Of a stretch of 64,000 bases of DNA, positions 16,330 to 25,412 are shown one piece after another. The position numbers and the translations under genes are program-made. The first letter of the stretch is position 1; each line of letters starts with the position of its first letter. The notes under the pieces were generated by a model. It saw nothing but the letters and a program-made list of their open reading frames with translations. It was not told the DNA's origin and did not search any database. The stretch is taken from the NCBI GenBank assembly GCA_002151545.1, contig CP021237.1, forward strand, positions 5,208,001-5,272,000, given 5' to 3'. This DNA is from Sphingobacteriaceae bacterium GW460-11-11-14-LB5 (GTDB lineage Bacteria > Bacteroidota > Bacteroidia > Sphingobacteriales > Sphingobacteriaceae).

Positions 16330-16767
16330 TTAAACTAAGCCGGCTTCAGCTCTGTAACCCAAATACTCATCTTCTTTTTGCGTCATGAGGGTTTTGGCTA
16401 CTTTTCCTTTGTCTTTGTAACCCAATAAATGAAGGGTTCCATGGATCATAATGCGGCAAACCTCATCAAATTCCGATGTTTTAAAGGTTTTGGCGTTTTC
16501 TTTAACACGCTCAATGCTGATAAAAATATCGCTTACAATCTGTTTTTCTTCTTCAGAATTATCGAAAGTAATGATATCTGTGTAGGTATCGTGGTTTAAA
16601 TATTGTTGGTTAATGCCCAACAGGTATTCGTCGCTACAGAAGATAAAATTAAGCTCCTGCAATTTAAAACCTTCTTTTTCGATGGTTGCTTTAATCCATT
16701 TCTTCACCTTAAGTTTCTGAGGAAGATTATAGCTAACTGATTCTGTGAAAAAGGATATTGCAGGCAT
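16330..16767 (-). CDS. ybeY: Endoribonuclease YbeY (rRNA maturation factor)
   Basis: YbeY is a metal-dependent RNase needed for 16S rRNA 3' end maturation and ribosome quality control. The 145-residue protein carries the metal-binding signature HGTLHLLGYKDKG near residue 110. The first two His ligands are present; the third position is Asp rather than the usual His. The preceding block DIITFDNS matches the conserved T-D-I/V-x-x-F segment. A -7 box TAAATTTG (16787-16794) lies 19 bases upstream on the minus strand. Confidence 0.9.
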   Translation of the reverse strand: MPAISFFTESVSYNLPQKLKVKKWIKATIEKEGFKLQELNFIFCSDEYLLGINQQYLNHDTYTDIITFDNSEEEKQIVSDIFISIERVKENAKTFKTSEFDEVCRIMIHGTLHLLGYKDKGKVAKTLMTQKEDEYLGYRAEAGLV

Positions 16768-16811
16768 ATTGTGGTGTTTATGGCTGCAAATTTAAGAAAT
16801 ATTCCGACAGT

Positions 16812-16934
16812 CGTCATGCTGAACTTGTTTCAGCATCTTTTGGACAAAGACCCTGAAATAAATTACCTCCGGTGAGCTCGCTTAAAGCTCGGGTTACTCC
16901 GTAGCTTTCCGCTGCGCTACAGGTCAGGGTGACG
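16812..16934. repeat. Dispersed repeat carrying a 60-bp insertion
   Basis: The outer element begins CGTCATGCTGAACTTG and contains the hairpin half CCCTGAAATAAATT (16851-16864) and the other half CAGGGTGACG (16925-16934). Removing bases 16865-16924 restores exactly the sequence seen intact at 9408-9431. The inserted 60 bp run from ACCTCCGG to CTACAGGT, are about 58% GC, and contain two small hairpins (GAGC/GCTC and GTAGC/GCTAC). Confidence 0.75.
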
Positions 16935-16948
16935 CGCAACTCCTAACA

Positions 16949-19900
16949 TTATCGAACCATATTCAACGATTTTAAATACTCAGCAATCTTATTTTTATAG
17001 TAGTAATTTAAACTTGGCGGCAGTTTCTGCAACATATCGTTGCCGTTTTGTTGTTGTTTTTTATACTGATCGACCATTTTTTGATAAGATGGCGGAAACT
17101 CTTTGGCAGCTTTACTTTCACGTTTGGAATCCTCTTCCTGGTCGCGTTCTGCTTTTTCGGCTTCTAGTAGTTTGGTTAATAGTTCTTTCTGTCTGTTTAA
17201 GGTTTCCTGCTGTAAACGTTTGTTAACCAGATCGCTCTCGGTTTGTTTCATTTCTTTAATGGCTTCGTTTAGGTTGCCCATTTTACCTGTACCATCTTTA
17301 TTTTCTTCACGGTTTATTTTTTCTAAAGCCTGACGGATCATTTGCTGCTGCTGAGCCATTTTACCAAACTCCTGGCTCATTTGTCCTTTCCCTACCGTGC
17401 CTTGATTGCCGCCCTGTTTTTGCATCTGTTCGCGGGCTTTCTGCATGCTTTTATTCAGTTGATCCTGCAGCTGCGAAAGCTGTTTCATCCCTTGTTTTTG
17501 TTTCTTTCCACTGCCGCCCTTACCGTTTTTCTGCATATTTTGCAGCTGACTTAAGGCCTCGCTCAACATCAGGGTTAAATTATTGATAGAAGTCATGGTA
17601 AACTGCTGGAAACGATTGGCTTCGGGAGTTCTTCTATCGCCCAAACTTTCTAAACTTTTATCCAGGTTGAAATTAATCTTGTTCATTTCCTCATTTACCG
17701 TCGATTCTATCTGTGGAACCCTTTTGCTTAAACTGTACAAGCTATCGGCAATGGTTTTAAGGTTATCTTTAATGCTACGTTGTTTCTGGACATTACTGGT
17801 ATAGGATGGATCGGCAGCAGTCATTTTCTTTAAGGCAAGCATAACTTTTTCCTGATCGAAAGAGGTGGTTAACAAGTTTTCCAGTAACTGGCGTAACTCT
17901 TTAGCGTTTAAGTTATTTTCCATCTCTTCGCCCTGCTGCTGCATATCGCTCATTTTTTTAGATAATTTCTCCATTTGCTCAGCCGCTTTTTGCTGTTTCT
18001 GGCTTGCATTTTTCGAATCCTTTTTATCTAAAGCATCTTTACTGTCTTGCTGTTCTTTTTGTATATCCTGAACATCTTTCTCAGGATTTTCGAAGGGATT
18101 TGGCCTTTCAAGCGATTGATTTTTTTCTTCCAGTTTTTTCAAATCGTCTTTCAGATCTTTCATCTCTTTGTTAAGCGCGTCCTGTTTTTGCTTTAACGAT
18201 TCGTTATCCTGCTTTTTATCTTTGGTTTGCTCAGCAAGTTCCTTTTGTTCTTTAGCCAGCTCATTTAAACGGTCGATATCTGTTTGAAGATTTTGTTCAA
18301 ATTCTAACTGTTTGTAAAGCTCTAAAATCCGGTCGAGTTCATTTTTGAGGGTTTTATTGTCCAATTGCATCTTCGAAAGTTCGTTTTGCGTTTGGTCTTT
18401 ATTTTTCTCATTCATCAGGTTTTGCAGCTTTTTCAAAAGTTCTTTTGTTTTCTCATCCAGCACATTATCAAACAGATCCTTAATCTGTTTCTGTTTTTCT
18501 AAAAGCTCTTCCGTTTGCTTTTGGTCTTCCTGTTGCTGAATATTTTTATCGTTCTGCTCTTTAATTTCCTTAACGGCCTCATCAAGTTGCTTTTGTTTGT
18601 CTAAAAGGGCTTCAATCTGTTTTTTATCTTCGAAAGAAATCTGTTTTTTATCGATGAGGCTTTCGGCCACTTTTTTACTTTCTTTTTCGATGGTATTGGC
18701 TAAACGTATGGCCGACTGCATTTTTTGTTTTAATGCCTGGTTACTGGCGTTGACCTGTTCGGCGGTTTCTTTTTTGGTGGGTTGTTTAAAGGTTTTAATT
18801 TCCGATCGGGTAATTTTTGCACCATTTACACCATCATTATCGGCTACTTCAAAATAATATTCAATTTCCTGACCCGGCCTGGCTGATGCTGTTTTTAAAT
18901 CCCAGAAATAGAAAAAGCTATTTTCGGTCGCATTGCCTTTAATGGCAATATTTTTGGTAACCGTACCGACAATGCGGTTATTTTCTTTGATATTGTATTT
19001 AAAACTTAAGCGGCTAAAACCGTAATCATCCGTTACTTGTCCGCTAAAATATAAGGCTTTATTACTAACTGAATCGGGCTTTTCTTCTACGATAATCCCC
19101 GGAGCCTGATCTTTAACTACCGTGATTTGGTGTGAAAGCGAATCTCTGATGGTAACGTATTGATTTTTAGGGGTAATACTGTATTTTGAATTGTTCCGGA
19201 TGGTGGCATTAAAGGCTGATTCATTATCCTCAACTTTTAAAATATTTTCGGTTCCATTTAAAACAAACAGAAGGGAACTGCTTTGTCCGGTTTTAAAATT
19301 CCAGGTCACTTTGGTGCCTTCGGGCAGGAGCATATCGCCAACATTGGCAATCAACTCTTGTTTTTTGCCCAGGTAAGCGGGGTAATTTAAAGTTGCGGTT
19401 GCATTGAGTAGCTCGGGGCGTGGTTTAACGGAAACTGTAAACACCGCTGAACTAAAGCCGCCACCTTTAAAAATCAGTTTTTTATCGCTCTGTATATTTT
19501 TGATGCTGTAATGAAACTTCGTGATGTTCTCTTTTTCAAGTTTATAGGTGTTTTTTCCGTCTTCCACATAAATTTCGGCAGGGAGTTCGTCGCCTGTCAG
19601 TTTTACGTTTAAGGTTAAATCATCGCCTTGTGTAACCGTTAAGCTTTTATTTAAAACCGTAAAACTAAATGGAGCTTTAGGTGCTATGTACTCATCGTAC
19701 TTAAAGAAACTGTACGTGCCCTCGCGTAAAATAGTCGGCGCAATAATGGCAATAAGCAGAATGATTGAAAGGGGAATAAAAAGATATTTTAAATATTTCC
19801 GGTTATCGTTAATGCTAACGGCGGTGTAAAAGGGGACAGGTTTAAGCTCAAGGATCTTTTGATCGATACTGGCGAGAATAAGGTGGTTGTTTTCAGGATG

Positions 19901-20266
19901 ATTTTCGGATAAATGATGAAGTTGTAAGGTATTCAATAATTTATCCTTAATATCGGTAAAGTGATTTCCAATGATAACCGATGCTTCATCGAAGGTAAGG
20001 TGTTTGCCCAGTTTGAGCATGGAAAGCAAGGGTTTGATGATTAAAAAGCCAACCAGTAGAATACCAATGAGGAGATAGGCAAAAAATACAAAGGTTTTAA
20101 AACCAGCAGTTGGATTGAGGTAATACAGGCTCAGGAAAACCAGGAGATACAACCCTAAAAGTATGGCTGCAGCATAAATACTGCCACGCAAAATTTTATT
20201 CAGGTAAAATTTGCGGATAAACTCATCTATCTTCCGTAATAAATCACTGTAGTTATTGCTCACCAT
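16949..20266 (-). CDS. DUF4175 family membrane protein with long coiled coil
   Basis: The 1105-residue protein starts with two membrane segments (about residues 26-46 and 55-76) and has a third near 165-185 (LFIPLSIILLIAIIAPTIL). Residues 190-500 form beta-rich, Ig-like periplasmic domains, including an FxYFWDLKTASARPGQEIEYYFEVADNDG block. Residues 500-850 are a very long, Lys/Glu/Gln-rich coiled coil. The C-terminal third has Gln- and Gly-rich low-complexity stretches and ends with LPPSLNYYYKNKIAEYLKSL. This architecture is that of DUF4175 proteins common in Bacteroidota; an envelope or gliding-related structural role is inferred. It precedes ybeY on the same strand. Confidence 0.85.
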   Translation of the reverse strand: MVSNNYSDLLRKIDEFIRKFYLNKILRGSIYAAAILLGLYLLVFLSLYYLNPTAGFKTFVFFAYLLIGILLVGFLIIKPLLSMLKLGKHLTFDEASVIIGNHFTDIKDKLLNTLQLHHLSENHPENNHLILASIDQKILELKPVPFYTAVSINDNRKYLKYLFIPLSIILLIAIIAPTILREGTYSFFKYDEYIAPKAPFSFTVLNKSLTVTQGDDLTLNVKLTGDELPAEIYVEDGKNTYKLEKENITKFHYSIKNIQSDKKLIFKGGGFSSAVFTVSVKPRPELLNATATLNYPAYLGKKQELIANVGDMLLPEGTKVTWNFKTGQSSSLLFVLNGTENILKVEDNESAFNATIRNNSKYSITPKNQYVTIRDSLSHQITVVKDQAPGIIVEEKPDSVSNKALYFSGQVTDDYGFSRLSFKYNIKENNRIVGTVTKNIAIKGNATENSFFYFWDLKTASARPGQEIEYYFEVADNDGVNGAKITRSEIKTFKQPTKKETAEQVNASNQALKQKMQSAIRLANTIEKESKKVAESLIDKKQISFEDKKQIEALLDKQKQLDEAVKEIKEQNDKNIQQQEDQKQTEELLEKQKQIKDLFDNVLDEKTKELLKKLQNLMNEKNKDQTQNELSKMQLDNKTLKNELDRILELYKQLEFEQNLQTDIDRLNELAKEQKELAEQTKDKKQDNESLKQKQDALNKEMKDLKDDLKKLEEKNQSLERPNPFENPEKDVQDIQKEQQDSKDALDKKDSKNASQKQQKAAEQMEKLSKKMSDMQQQGEEMENNLNAKELRQLLENLLTTSFDQEKVMLALKKMTAADPSYTSNVQKQRSIKDNLKTIADSLYSLSKRVPQIESTVNEEMNKINFNLDKSLESLGDRRTPEANRFQQFTMTSINNLTLMLSEALSQLQNMQKNGKGGSGKKQKQGMKQLSQLQDQLNKSMQKAREQMQKQGGNQGTVGKGQMSQEFGKMAQQQQMIRQALEKINREENKDGTGKMGNLNEAIKEMKQTESDLVNKRLQQETLNRQKELLTKLLEAEKAERDQEEDSKRESKAAKEFPPSYQKMVDQYKKQQQNGNDMLQKLPPSLNYYYKNKIAEYLKSLNMVR

Positions 20267-20575
20267 ATCACCGTAAATGTAAAAATAGTTCTAATCAATT
20301 GAAAGAAATCTGATATTAGGATAACGTGTTTATTACAAATTGGTTATCAATTTTAATTATTTGCAGGTTTTTAATCGAAATTCTTATAAAATGATGAAAA
20401 AGGTAAAAATAAGACAAACGTTTGATTAGTAATGAGAAGCTATTTTTTTTATTAAAATGCGTGAAAAACTTAACAATGGGTTGATTCTTATTTAATGAAA
20501 AAATATCTTTGGCCTATCATCCGCTCCGAATAACTAGTAAAATCACCCTTTATATTTTCTCAGGAATCCCTATTA
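20267..20575. other. Divergent gap between DUF4175 gene and ECF sigma gene
   Basis: This 309-bp AT-rich gap has no ORF worth calling. It contains the likely promoter of the sigma gene (20480-20511). No clear promoter box is seen for the DUF4175 gene on the minus strand. Confidence 0.5.
20480..20511 (+). promoter_or_regulatory. Probable promoter of the ECF sigma gene
   Basis: GTTG (20480-20483) is followed after 20 bases by TATCTTTG (20504-20511), a perfect TAnnTTTG -7 box and a -33 box with one mismatch. This is the primary-sigma promoter type of Bacteroidota, so basal sigma expression would come from the housekeeping sigma factor. The leader would be about 57 bases. Confidence 0.5.
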
Positions 20576-21124
20576 ATGGACTATGTTGTTGATTTAGCGT
20601 CGGGTTGCTTACAAACTTTTCAAACAGTTTACCGTTTGTTCAACCAAAAACTTTACGCTTATGTACTGAAAAAAACAGGTTCAGTTTACATGGCCGAAGA
20701 GGTGGTGCAGCTTACTTTTATCAAACTTTGGGAAAAGAGAGAAAATCTTTCCATGGAGTATAGCTTATCGGCACAGATTTTCCGCATTGCGGGTACGATC
20801 CTTATCGATCAGCTTAGAAAGGAGGCGGTTGGCAAAAAACATTTGACTTTAGTAGAAAATGATTATGCTTTGCGGACAGAAGTTGATCAGCCAGAAGTGC
20901 ATCATGCATTGGAGCAGGCGATCGAACAAATGGCACCCGTTAGAAAAAAAGTATTCAAATTAAGTAAGGTAGAGGGTTATTCTTATAAAGAAATTGCAGA
21001 AATGCTTTCTATTTCTCCTAAAACGGTCGAAAATCACATATCACAGGCATTAAAACAGCTAAGAGCTGCATTTTCTTCTATTATTTCTTTGGCCATCATC
21101 ATGTCGGCCATTATTAATAAATAA
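20576..21124 (+). CDS. ECF sigma-70 family RNA polymerase sigma factor (Bacteroidota FecI type)
   Basis: The protein has 182 residues. Sigma region 2 spans about 12-78 (RLFNQKLYAYVLKKTG, VQLTFIKLWEKRE) and region 4 about 115-170 with the helix-turn-helix YSYKEIAEMLSISPKTVENH. It ends with a hydrophobic tail (SSIISLAIIMSAII) that could touch the membrane. It is followed 99 bp later by a FecR gene and then SusC/SusD, the standard Bacteroidota trans-envelope signalling order. It probably transcribes its own locus when the FecR partner is signalled by the SusC receptor. Confidence 0.92.
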   Translation: MDYVVDLASGCLQTFQTVYRLFNQKLYAYVLKKTGSVYMAEEVVQLTFIKLWEKRENLSMEYSLSAQIFRIAGTILIDQLRKEAVGKKHLTLVENDYALRTEVDQPEVHHALEQAIEQMAPVRKKVFKLSKVEGYSYKEIAEMLSISPKTVENHISQALKQLRAAFSSIISLAIIMSAIINK

Positions 21125-21183
21125 TTATTGCCTTTTTTGGCCAAAAAACTGCTTTTTTCAGAAATTATATAAAATAATTTCAG

Positions 21184-21193
21184 CCCTATAGGG
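21184..21193. promoter_or_regulatory. Palindrome CCCTATAGGG upstream of fecR-like gene
   Basis: This perfect 10-bp palindrome followed by GGTAAAG lies 30 bases upstream of the anti-sigma start, in the sigma-FecR gap. Its position suits a promoter element or operator for the downstream genes. The identification is tentative. Confidence 0.3.
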
Positions 21194-21223
21194 GTAAAGT
21201 GCTTTCAAAAACGTAATGTAGTT

Positions 21224-22282
21224 ATGCAAATCAACCAAAAGCTTGTTGAGAAGTTTTTTGCCGGCCAATGTACTGCCGAGGAAGCCCGCATGGTAAGTAA
21301 ATTTTTAGCTGACGGAGACAACCGCGAAATTTATTTAAACAGCGAGGAATGGGAGCATTTTGAACCGAAAGAAAAAGTTGATGGCGAAGTATCAGACCGG
21401 ATTTATGTAAATGTATTAGATCATATCCACGATACTAAAGAAATGAAGAGAAGCCGGTTGCGTTATTTAGCTTATGCCGCCTCGATCGCATTGATTGCTA
21501 CTATCGGATTGGTGGTTTATAAATTTAACAGTAATCAGGTTTCTACCTCTAATGTTGCTGCTTTAACTAAAGCGAGGGTACCTGCAAGGGTTGCTAAGTT
21601 TGTGACCAATACCTCTCAGGTAAAACAGACGCACACGCTTCCGGATGGAACTATTGTTGAACTAGATCCAAACAGTGAGGTGAGTTATTTTCCGTTTGAT
21701 CAGGGAAAAAGAGATGTGGTTTTAATCGGACAGGCACTATTCAGGGTGCATAAAGATAAGACCAAACCTTTTACAGTTTTTGCCAATAACCTGGCTACTA
21801 CTGCTTTAGGTACGGTTTTTAAAATAACCGCCTTTAAAAAAGGGCTTTACACTAAAGTGAGATTAATTGAAGGAAAGGTGGTGGTTAAGGCTCAACATAA
21901 ATTGCTGGCGGCAGGAGTTAAAACAGTGTATTTATTACCGGGAAAAGTATTTACGGTGAATATGCAAACCTATGCTGCAAATGTGAAAGAGGTTAATATC
22001 CTGCCAGCTAAGAAACTGGAAATTTTAGATCAGAATAAGGCTATTGTTACCGAAAACGCCATTATTTTCGATAACGAATCTCTAGCCGGCGTTTTTGATG
22101 CACTTGAAACGAAATTGAACATTAAAATAAAATATTCTGCAGGTCAGTTAAACAAAAAAGTATTTACAGGACAATATGAATTCGGACGCGATGACATTGA
22201 CTCTTTCTTAAATATGCTTTGTTCGCTCAATAACCTGACCCCAGAAAAAACAGAGGTGGGATATAACATAAAGAAGAAGTAA
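21224..22282 (+). CDS. FecR family anti-sigma/sigma-regulator protein
   Basis: The 352-residue protein is the membrane partner of the upstream sigma factor. The N-terminal cytoplasmic part (1-80) holds the sigma; it starts QINQKLVEKFFAGQCTAEE, typical of this group. One transmembrane helix follows at about 81-99 (YLAYAASIALIATIGLVVY). The periplasmic FecR domain (about 145-240) contains TLPDGTIVELDPNSEVSY and TTALGTVFKITAF. The C-terminal DUF4974-like part (about 275-350) includes FDNESLAGVFDALETKLNIKI and would contact the N-terminal extension of the TonB receptor. Confidence 0.92.
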   Translation: MQINQKLVEKFFAGQCTAEEARMVSKFLADGDNREIYLNSEEWEHFEPKEKVDGEVSDRIYVNVLDHIHDTKEMKRSRLRYLAYAASIALIATIGLVVYKFNSNQVSTSNVAALTKARVPARVAKFVTNTSQVKQTHTLPDGTIVELDPNSEVSYFPFDQGKRDVVLIGQALFRVHKDKTKPFTVFANNLATTALGTVFKITAFKKGLYTKVRLIEGKVVVKAQHKLLAAGVKTVYLLPGKVFTVNMQTYAANVKEVNILPAKKLEILDQNKAIVTENAIIFDNESLAGVFDALETKLNIKIKYSAGQLNKKVFTGQYEFGRDDIDSFLNMLCSLNNLTPEKTEVGYNIKKK

Positions 22283-22323
22283 ATAAAAACCCTAAACACA
22301 ACTAGACCAAACTAACTAACTTC

Positions 22324-25300
22324 ATGATTAAAATTTTTACTAAAAGGAACGTTCCAAAACGTGTCTTACTGCTACTGCTTTGCCTTTATCTTGGGCTAAG
22401 CGCCTATGCACAAACGCCATCTGTTAAAGGGGTTATTAAAGACGCAAAAGAAACCATTGTAGGTGCAACTGTTATCGCTCAAAATGTGCAAACAGGGATT
22501 AAAACAACAACCTCATCAGATAAGAACGGCGTATTTAGCTTTCCAAGACTAGCGGCAGGGCCATACAAGTTCACCATCAATTTTATTGGTTACGAAACAA
22601 AAACAGTTACCGGTGAGGTAAGGGATGGTGGTACTTTTTCGCTTTCGGTAGTTTTAAAAGAAAGTTCGACTAGTTTGGATAAAGATGTTATTGTAACTGG
22701 CACGGGTATTACAAGAAATAAAAACAGTTTTACAGGTGTAACTGCAACGTTTTCTGGAGAAACCTTAAAAAGTATTGGGAATAATAACATTATTCAAAGT
22801 TTAAGAACCCTTGACCCGTCTTTTATTTTGATGGAGAACAATTTGGCTGGAGCTAATCCAAATGTTTTGCCTGTTATTGAAGTGAGGGGTAAAACAAGTG
22901 TTCCAACAGCCACATTGAAAGATCAATTTGGTACAGATCCTAACCAACCCTTATTTATTTTAGATGGATTTGAAACGACACTCCAGAACATTGTGGATTT
23001 GGATATGAACAGAGTTGCTTCAGTAACTATTCTAAAGGATGCTGCTTCAACAGCATTGTATGGGGCCCGGGCATCAAATGGAGTTGTTGTTGTTGAAACT
23101 ATTCGTCCAAAGGCTGGCCAACTTCAGTTTACTTATTCTAATGATTTTAGAGTAGAGAGCCCGGATCTTTCGGGTTACAATATGATGAATGCAGCTGAAA
23201 AACTACAATTTGAAAAGCTTGCTGGCCGATATAATTATTTCGTTTCAAATGCAACGTATCAGCAGATCGGTTTAGATCAAATTTATAATAACCATCTCGC
23301 CGCGGTAAAAAGAGGGGTTGATACTTATTGGCTAAATGAACCTGTACAGACTGGGATAACGGAAAATAATTCCATTTACGCACAAGGAGGAGACCAGGCT
23401 TTTACTTACGGGGTGGGGTTAAACTATAAAACGCAAAGCGGCGCAATGAAAGGTTCTGGCAGAGATACCTGGAGTGGAAATATAAACTTAACCTATAGAA
23501 AAGGAAAGTTTAATATTAATAATATCCTATACGTTCGAGGTTATAGTTCAACAGATTCACCATATGGATCATTCTCTAATTTTGTAAATGCTAATCCATA
23601 TTATATTAAAGATCCTTCGCAAAGATATTTGGAGGTTAGCAATACCTCTACTTATAGCGAGCTAAAAGTTAGAAACCCTTTGTATGATGCATCGTTACCG
23701 AATACCAGTACAGCTGAAAACCTAGAAGTTCAGAATAACTTTCAATTAAACTACGATATCAGTTCAGATTTGCAGATTAGAGGTGGGCTACAACTGGTTA
23801 AGGGGTCGGTAACTGCTGTTAGTTTTCTTGCACCAGAAAATAGTGTGTTTGAAGAAGTGGGGGCTTTACAAAGGGGAAAATACACAAATTCTAAAACAGA
23901 TAATTTTTCCTATCAGGGCAATATGCTTTTAACATATGGAAAAGTATTTGGTGGAAAGCATTCTGTTACAGCGAATGCAAGGGCAGAAATAAACAATCGT
24001 GATTTTAGGGCTGTGGGCTTTGTTGCAGAAGGTTTTCCTGAAGGAAGTACAGGCAACCCAAGGTTTGCTTATAGCTATCAATCCAATGCTGCCCCAACCG
24101 CATCTTCTAGTGTATACCGTACTGCCAATGCAACGCTATCTGCAAATTACGCCTACGATATGCGGTATTTGTTTGATTTTTCCTATCGCTTGGATGGTTC
24201 TACGGCTTTTGGTAAAAACAAGCAGTTTTCTCCGTATTGGTCGAGTGGAATAGGATGGAATTTAAACCGGGAGCATTTTTTTGCTAATACACGTTGGATA
24301 AACAGGCTTAAGTTATATGCAAATATCGGCGTAACCGGTAATCAGAATTATGGGAATATTACATCAGTTTCTGTTTATAATTTTAATAGTTCAACCAATT
24401 ACAATCAGTTTGGTCAAGGTGTAAGTTTGGCTACGCTTGGTAATCCTGATCTTAAACCACAAAAAACTACCCAGATTAGTGCTGGTTTGGATTATTCATT
24501 ATTTAACGACCGGTTATTTGGTTATGTTTCAGTCTATAATAAACGTACAGATCCACTGGTGGTAGCAGTTGATTTACCATCTTCAACGGGTGTATTTAAT
24601 TATCCTTTAAATGTGGGGATTTTAAATAATAAGGGAATGGAGTTTAAATTAAACTATGCACCTATATACAATATCGAAAAAAGAATAGTTTGGGTTGTTG
24701 GTGCATCTGGAAATCTAAACAAAAGCAAATATGATGGCTTTGGAAATGCATTAAGATCACTGAACAAGCAACAGGAAAACAATAAAACTTTGTTGCGCTT
24801 TACAGATGGTTATAGTCCGGATGATATTTGGGCAGCAAAGTCTCTGGGTATAGATCCTGCAACTGGTAGAGAGATGTTTTTAAGAAATGATGGACAATAT
24901 ACGTTTGACTATAGTTTAGGAAGTGTTCAGGCCGTTGGCAACACGAACCCGGTAATTGAAGGGATTTTCACAAGTACTTTTTCATTTAAGGGATTTAATC
25001 TGGGTGTATACCTCAGATATCGTTTAGGTGGAGATATTTTCAATACTGCACTTTACAATAAAGTGGAAAATATTACATATACCAATATTGCCTCAAATCA
25101 GGATAAACGGGCACTTTATGATCGCTGGCAGAAACCTGGTGATGTAGCGCAGTTTAAAGGGATTTCGCAAACAGCAACAACACCAATGTCGTCCCGTTTT
25201 GTGCAAAAAGAAAATACCATTAGTGGAGAATCGATCAGTATGGGTTATACGTTTGACAGATCGGCTTGGTTAAAGAAGTTTGGTATGAGATCGCTAAATC

Positions 25301-25410
25301 TTTCAGCGCTCACTAACGATATTTTCAGGATTTCTTCAGTTAAGAGAGAACGCGGTATCGATTATCCTTTCGCCAATACAGTTTCATTTACTTTAAGAGT
25401 ATCGTTTTAA
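22324..25410 (+). CDS. SusC/RagA family TonB-linked outer-membrane protein
   Basis: The 1028-residue protein is a beta-barrel importer powered by TonB. The signal peptide (1-30) ends LSAYAQ. Residues 33-115 are a carboxypeptidase-regulatory-like domain (VKGVIKDAKETIVGATV). The plug (about 120-265) carries PLFILDGFE and the SusC signature ILKDAASTALYGARASNG. The rest is the barrel, ending in Phe (FTLRVSF). No separate secretin/TonB short N-terminal (STN) domain is visible even though a FecR is encoded upstream, so how the receptor signals is not obvious. The gene is 41 bp after the FecR gene and 2 bp before SusD. Confidence 0.95.
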   Translation: MIKIFTKRNVPKRVLLLLLCLYLGLSAYAQTPSVKGVIKDAKETIVGATVIAQNVQTGIKTTTSSDKNGVFSFPRLAAGPYKFTINFIGYETKTVTGEVRDGGTFSLSVVLKESSTSLDKDVIVTGTGITRNKNSFTGVTATFSGETLKSIGNNNIIQSLRTLDPSFILMENNLAGANPNVLPVIEVRGKTSVPTATLKDQFGTDPNQPLFILDGFETTLQNIVDLDMNRVASVTILKDAASTALYGARASNGVVVVETIRPKAGQLQFTYSNDFRVESPDLSGYNMMNAAEKLQFEKLAGRYNYFVSNATYQQIGLDQIYNNHLAAVKRGVDTYWLNEPVQTGITENNSIYAQGGDQAFTYGVGLNYKTQSGAMKGSGRDTWSGNINLTYRKGKFNINNILYVRGYSSTDSPYGSFSNFVNANPYYIKDPSQRYLEVSNTSTYSELKVRNPLYDASLPNTSTAENLEVQNNFQLNYDISSDLQIRGGLQLVKGSVTAVSFLAPENSVFEEVGALQRGKYTNSKTDNFSYQGNMLLTYGKVFGGKHSVTANARAEINNRDFRAVGFVAEGFPEGSTGNPRFAYSYQSNAAPTASSSVYRTANATLSANYAYDMRYLFDFSYRLDGSTAFGKNKQFSPYWSSGIGWNLNREHFFANTRWINRLKLYANIGVTGNQNYGNITSVSVYNFNSSTNYNQFGQGVSLATLGNPDLKPQKTTQISAGLDYSLFNDRLFGYVSVYNKRTDPLVVAVDLPSSTGVFNYPLNVGILNNKGMEFKLNYAPIYNIEKRIVWVVGASGNLNKSKYDGFGNALRSLNKQQENNKTLLRFTDGYSPDDIWAAKSLGIDPATGREMFLRNDGQYTFDYSLGSVQAVGNTNPVIEGIFTSTFSFKGFNLGVYLRYRLGGDIFNTALYNKVENITYTNIASNQDKRALYDRWQKPGDVAQFKGISQTATTPMSSRFVQKENTISGESISMGYTFDRSAWLKKFGMRSLNLSALTNDIFRISSVKRERGIDYPFANTVSFTLRVSF

Positions 25411-25412
25411 TC

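Noticed and set aside
16271..16333. 20-codon ORF with ATG before ybeY end
   Set aside because: Too short, overlaps the ybeY 3' end, no family or ribosome-binding support.
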